Shown here piece by piece: positions 61,064 through 64,000 of a stretch of DNA of 64,000 nucleotides. A model generated the notes under the pieces. It did not search any database. It saw only the letters and a list, made by a program, of their open reading frames with translations, and was not told where the DNA came from. Source of the stretch: an uncultured Eubacterium sp. (GTDB lineage Bacteria > Bacillota > Clostridia > Lachnospirales > Lachnospiraceae); NCBI GenBank assembly GCA_947088865.1, contig CAMUHY010000009.1:1-64000 (forward strand). The letters are read 5' to 3'. The position numbers were made by a program, and so were the translations under genes. The first letter of the stretch is position 1, and the number at the start of each line of letters is the position of its first letter.

Positions 61064-62440
61064 TTATAATTCAACTTTAGGCAGACCTGCAAATCCAACA
61101 GCAAGGTCATCTTCCGTAGGAATATAATCATCCATTAAGCCGTCATTAAATTTTTGGTAAGCAACCAAATCAAAATAGCCAGTTCCTGTAAGTCCAAAAA
61201 CAATCGTTTTGTCTTCGCCGCTTTTTTTACATTTAAGAGCTTCATCAATGGCAACTTTGATAGCGTGACTGCTTTCAGGAGCAGGAAGAATGCCCTCCAC
61301 TCTAGCAAATTGAGTAGCCGCTTTAAATACAGATGTCTGTTCAACAGAGACAGCTTCCATTAGTTTATCATCATATAATTGTGATACAACAGAACTCATG
61401 CCATGATAGCGCAGACCGCCAGCATGATTTGATGAAGGAATAAAGCCACTGCCCAAAGTATACATTTTAGCTAATGGACATATCATACCTGTATCACAGA
61501 AATCATATGCGTAGCGTCCTCTTGTAAGGCTTGGACAGCTTGCTGGTTCTACGGCAATAAAATGATAATTCTTTTCACCGCGAAGTTTCTCGCCCATAAA
61601 TGGAGAGATAAGACCGCCTAAATTAGAACCGCCGCCAGCACAACCGATAATAATATCTGGAGTGATATTATATTTGTCTAAAGCGGCTTTTGTCTCAAGA
61701 CCAATAATAGATTGGTGAAGTAGTACTTGAGTGAGTACAGAGCCAAGCACATAGCGATATCCTTCTAAAGAAGTAGCCGTTTCAACGGCTTCAGAGATTG
61801 CACAGCCAAGACTGCCTGTTGTGCCTGGATGTTTTGCAAGAATTTTGCGTCCAACATTGGTTGTCTCAGAAGGCGAAGGTGTTACATTGGCCCCATAAGT
61901 ACGCATAACTTCACGTCGAAATGGCTTTTGCTCATAAGAACATTTAACCATATATACTTTGCAGTCAAGACCAAAATAAGAACATGCCATAGATAGAGCC
62001 GTTCCCCATTGACCGGCGCCCGTTTCTGTTGTCACGCCTTTTAATCCCTGTTTTTTGGCATAGTAAGCCTGAGCGATTGCGGAATTAAGCTTATGGCTTC
62101 CAGAAGTATTGTTGCCCTCAAATTTATAGTAAATTTTGGCGGGCGTATCAAGCGCTTTTTCTAAACAGTAAGCACGAACAAGCGGAGAAGGGCGATACAT
62201 TTTGTAAAAGTCTTGAATTTCTATCGGAATGTCAAAATATGGTGTTGTATCATCTAATTCCTGCTGTACCAATTCATCGCAAAATATGGTTGATAGCTCA
62301 GCGGCAGTCATTGGCTTTAATGTTGCAGGATTGAGCAGAGGAGCTGGTTTATTTTTCATATCAGCTCGTACATTGTACCATTGTTTTGGCATTTCATTTT
62401 CTTCCAAATAAATTTTGTAAGGAATTTTGTTATCAGACAT
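61064..62440 (-). CDS. TrpB2-type tryptophan synthase beta-like PLP enzyme
   Basis: 458 residues, the long TrpB2 class. GNNTSGSHKLNSAIAQAYYAK has the cofactor lysine, TETGAGQWGTALS the active-site glutamate loop, and GCAGGGSNLGGL the phosphate loop. TrpB2 enzymes condense serine with indole but lack the TrpA contact; no trpA or other trp gene is near. Its role could be indole salvage or an alternative beta-replacement. It is preceded by a structured leader shared with thiG. Confidence 0.92.
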   Translation of the reverse strand: MSDNKIPYKIYLEENEMPKQWYNVRADMKNKPAPLLNPATLKPMTAAELSTIFCDELVQQELDDTTPYFDIPIEIQDFYKMYRPSPLVRAYCLEKALDTPAKIYYKFEGNNTSGSHKLNSAIAQAYYAKKQGLKGVTTETGAGQWGTALSMACSYFGLDCKVYMVKCSYEQKPFRREVMRTYGANVTPSPSETTNVGRKILAKHPGTTGSLGCAISEAVETATSLEGYRYVLGSVLTQVLLHQSIIGLETKAALDKYNITPDIIIGCAGGGSNLGGLISPFMGEKLRGEKNYHFIAVEPASCPSLTRGRYAYDFCDTGMICPLAKMYTLGSGFIPSSNHAGGLRYHGMSSVVSQLYDDKLMEAVSVEQTSVFKAATQFARVEGILPAPESSHAIKVAIDEALKCKKSGEDKTIVFGLTGTGYFDLVAYQKFNDGLMDDYIPTEDDLAVGFAGLPKVEL

Positions 62441-62448
62441 TGTTTTAT

Positions 62449-62525
62449 CCTCGTTTCTGCGCTGCTTTTATAATTAAAATTATTGTGTAAACAAGTCTGT
62501 GATTGCAGCACGGACACAAACTTGT
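62449..62525 (-). promoter_or_regulatory. TrpB2 leader: hairpin with loop-to-Shine-Dalgarno pseudoknot
   Basis: On the minus strand ACAAGTTTGTG (62525-62515) pairs with CACAGACTTGT (62501-62491) in 11 bp with one wobble. The 13-nt loop holds GTGCTGC (62511-62505), complementary to GCAGCGC (62465-62459), which is followed directly by AGAAACGAGG, the ribosome site. This matches the thiG leader in sequence, loop position and pairing; the linkers differ. It lies wholly between the oxidoreductase stop and the TrpB2 start. Confidence 0.6.
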
Positions 62526-62537
62526 AAAATATAAAAG

Positions 62538-63557
62538 TTACTGCTTGGCATTGGTTACGCCACTTTTCCACACTCTATTTTTATCAGAATAAAGTGTTGT
62601 TATTTTATTATCTTCTATTTGATTCATCAAGATTGAAAGATAGGCATCTTCAAGAGCTTCTCTCATAGGATAAATTTCTTTTCCAGTATTGATGTAATTC
62701 ATCATTCCAAATAAAATATCAGTAATTGCTGCTTCATCTGCTGTTAAGTTGAATGTTTCATAAGGATTTTTATAATCAATATTTTGGGTGCAAGCAATAT
62801 TATTTTCATTGAGATAATATAGTTTGTCGTTGATAATTTCTCCTCTTGTTCCGCGAACATTCAAATACCGATTGCGAATTTCACTGCGATATTGGTCTGA
62901 CATAAAATCATAAAATGCGACTTTGCCGCTTTCATATTCTATAATCAAATGTTTTTCTTCTTTATCTGCAACTTGTCCATCTGTTAATGTTTCATATCGG
63001 GTTTTGGTGTTGGTTACAGGAAGCATAAATATTTTGCCTGAAATCGTTACATCTTCTAAGCCAACTTGCAGCAATCGTCGGATGATACTGATTGCATGGT
63101 AGTCGTGCATGGCAGAAATCGTTATTGATACAGGAGTTCCTATAATTCCAGATTCAACAAGATTGATTATTTTACGGTTTAGCGGAGATAAAAAATATTG
63201 TTCAGCTACTTGTAATTTTGAACCATTTTGACACATATTCCATATAGTATCTAACGATTTTTTGTCAAGTGCTATTGGCGTTTCTGATAGAACAGGAAAT
63301 CCATAAGACAGCCAATGTACACAAGTGTCATACATATTTACTTTAGAAACTGCCGATACAATAAAATCAGGTTTTTTTGCAATAACATCTGCTTCGTCAC
63401 AGGTTGTATAAATTTGATATTTCTCTGCAAATGTATCTGCTTTTTCTTTTGTTCGGCAAAGTAATGCACACATTTCAAAATGGTCGGGCATAGCTTTTGC
63501 AATTCGCACATAAAATAAACTTCGCCAGCCAGAACCTATAATAGCAAATCGAATCAT
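62538..63557 (-). CDS. Gfo/Idh/MocA-family oxidoreductase
   Basis: 339 residues. The N-terminal Rossmann fold begins MIRFAIIGSGWRSLFYVRIA; VLSETPIAL is a variant of the usual EKP motif (ETP here, losing the conserved lysine). The C-terminal beta domain follows. Typical members oxidise sugars or sugar acids with NAD(P); with the EKP lysine absent, catalysis may differ. It sits 97 bp upstream of TrpB2 on the same strand, so co-transcription is likely. The start follows AAGGAAG. Confidence 0.82.
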   Translation of the reverse strand: MIRFAIIGSGWRSLFYVRIAKAMPDHFEMCALLCRTKEKADTFAEKYQIYTTCDEADVIAKKPDFIVSAVSKVNMYDTCVHWLSYGFPVLSETPIALDKKSLDTIWNMCQNGSKLQVAEQYFLSPLNRKIINLVESGIIGTPVSITISAMHDYHAISIIRRLLQVGLEDVTISGKIFMLPVTNTKTRYETLTDGQVADKEEKHLIIEYESGKVAFYDFMSDQYRSEIRNRYLNVRGTRGEIINDKLYYLNENNIACTQNIDYKNPYETFNLTADEAAITDILFGMMNYINTGKEIYPMREALEDAYLSILMNQIEDNKITTLYSDKNRVWKSGVTNAKQ

Positions 63558-63656
63558 ATTGTTGTCTTCCTTTCTGAAGGCATAAACGTAATTTTTTTAC
63601 CAATCCAATGATAAGAAGTTTTTATAAAAATGTCAATGATAATTGTAAAAACGATA

Positions 63657-63685
63657 TTGCACCTTATTAAAAGATATGATATAGT
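63657..63685 (+). promoter_or_regulatory. Promoter of the antitoxin RNA
   Basis: TTGCAC (63657-63662), exactly 17 bp, TATAGT (63680-63685). Predicted start near 63692, just before the GGGAAAGCC hairpin. Confidence 0.75.
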
Positions 63686-63691
63686 GAAAAT

Positions 63692-63795
63692 ACAAAAAGG
63701 GAAAGCCATAAAGCGGCTACCCTCATGATATGCTGAAACCTTTTATAAGGTCAGTTGCCAGCTATTTGGGGTAGTTGGCGACTTATTTCTTTTTC
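63692..63795 (+). ncRNA. Type I antitoxin RNA, antisense to the toxin mRNA 3' region
   Basis: A transcript of about 100 nt would start with hairpin AGGG-AA-AGCC...GGCTACCCT and end at the terminator GTTGCCAGCTA/TAGTTGGCGAC (stem around 63751-63781) followed by TTATTTCTTTTT. It overlaps the toxin message convergently, so the two 3' ends are complementary. This matches RatA/TxpA-like type I architecture. Confidence 0.65.
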
Positions 63796-63875
63796 TCTTT
63801 AAAGATTGTATAGCACAATCCAACAAGAGCAACAATAAAAATACCTGTTTGAATTAAATCAGCGTATGTAATCAT
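63783..63875 (-). CDS. Holin-like type I toxin peptide
   Basis: 30 residues from ATG 63875: MITYADLIQ, a hydrophobic helix (TGIFIVALVGLCYTIF) and a basic KEKKK tail, the hallmark of Firmicute holin-like/TxpA-type toxins. A longer open frame from 63968 is not used: AAAGGAGGG is placed for 63875. GCCCTCC (63907-63901, minus strand) pairs perfectly with GGAGGGC of that ribosome site (63888-63882), so the message is folded shut. Such peptides insert in the membrane and stop growth when antitoxin RNA is lost. Confidence 0.78.
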   Translation of the reverse strand: MITYADLIQTGIFIVALVGLCYTIFKEKKK

Positions 63876-63881
63876 TGTATC

Positions 63882-63967
63882 GCCCTCCTTTCGTAAGAAT
63901 GGAGGGCTTAAAAAACCCTCCAAAATAAAATAAGAGGGTAAGCCGCCTATGGCTCTATGGTTTCCCA
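63882..63967 (-). promoter_or_regulatory. Toxin mRNA 5' leader with sequestered ribosome site
   Basis: The leader of about 90 nt carries several competing stems: GCCCTCC (63907-63901) with GGAGGGC (63888-63882) masks the Shine-Dalgarno, while GGAGGG (63921-63916) upstream can pair with the same CCCTCC. Its 5' end resembles the start of the antitoxin RNA in sequence. Slow refolding or processing would be needed for translation. Confidence 0.6.
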
Positions 63968-63974
63968 TGATGAT

Positions 63975-63983
63975 AATATAACA
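63975..63983 (-). promoter_or_regulatory. Toxin promoter, extended -10
   Basis: On the minus strand TG-T-TATATT (63983-63975) is an extended -10; the -35 region runs off the window edge. The message would start near 63968 with GGGAAACC, mirroring the start of the antitoxin RNA. Confidence 0.5.
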
Positions 63984-64000
63984 TAGGTTTTAACACATAA

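Overview
The window is AT-rich (roughly one third G+C), densely coded, and carries Gram-positive features throughout: TTGACA-N17-TATAAT-type promoters, strong AGGAGG ribosome binding sites, a sortase-like C-terminus, LytR-CpsA-Psr and lipobox proteins, and anaerobe-specific families (FeoB-associated Cys-rich protein, DUF3793, DUF6465, DUF4854, an [FeFe]-hydrogenase-like sensor). This points to a strictly anaerobic clostridial Firmicute, most likely Lachnospirales/Lachnospiraceae; the species is not identifiable from sequence alone. No prophage, CRISPR array, rRNA or intact insertion sequence is present.

Layout. 1-836: a tandem 76-bp repeat array with palindromes, then a nested inverted repeat before an aminotransferase. 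2.2-4.9 kb: nitroreductase, SUKH protein, MATE pump. 5.1-11.1 kb: an iron/metal block with DUF3793, a DtxR-type regulator, a BaiA-like dehydrogenase, feoA-feoA-feoB and a FeoB-associated peptide. Three copies of one 16-bp palindrome lie in front of DUF3793, feoA and feoB. 11.2-18.3 kb: a hydrogenase-like chemoreceptor-type sensor, two cohesin-domain surface proteins, a diguanylate cyclase and a DUF6465 protein. 18.5-21.7 kb: a complete preQ1 set queD-queE-folE-queC-queF. 21.7-24.1 kb: amino-acid ABC importer. 24.1-25.6 kb: tRNA-Gly(CCC), a truncated Rpn-type nuclease, a candidate small RNA and a hypothetical gene. 25.7-29.8 kb: thiS-thiF-thiG-thiH-murI. 30.3-35.8 kb: fused FeoA-FeoB, a leader-like small protein, bioY under a BirA-type operator, acyl-ACP thioesterase. 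35.8-46.2 kb: lactate dehydrogenase, a heterodimeric ABC exporter, aminopeptidase P, an SH3/SGNH envelope cluster, an iron-type binding protein and a siroheme enzyme. 46.2-51.8 kb: a two-component system divergent from an ABC-2 exporter. 51.9-54.9 kb: Hsp70 plus a membrane J-protein. 55.1-59.2 kb: twin DUF4854 lipoproteins, an LCP ligase and a flippase. 59.2-63.6 kb (minus strand): iron-type ABC permease and ATPase, TrpB2, Gfo/Idh oxidoreductase. 63.7-64 kb: a type I toxin-antitoxin locus.

Three features cut across genes. (1) A roughly 160-bp structured intergenic repeat, with shortened derivatives, occurs more than ten times and often supplies the stop codon of the gene it abuts. (2) thiG and the trpB2-like gene, 35 kb apart and on opposite strands, share a leader: a conserved hairpin whose loop can pair with a conserved GCAGCGC just before the Shine-Dalgarno. 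I recognise no known riboswitch in it, and it is the best candidate here for an undescribed regulatory system. (3) Iron handling recurs: two Feo systems, a metalloregulator with a matching palindrome, and split siderophore/heme-type ABC parts.
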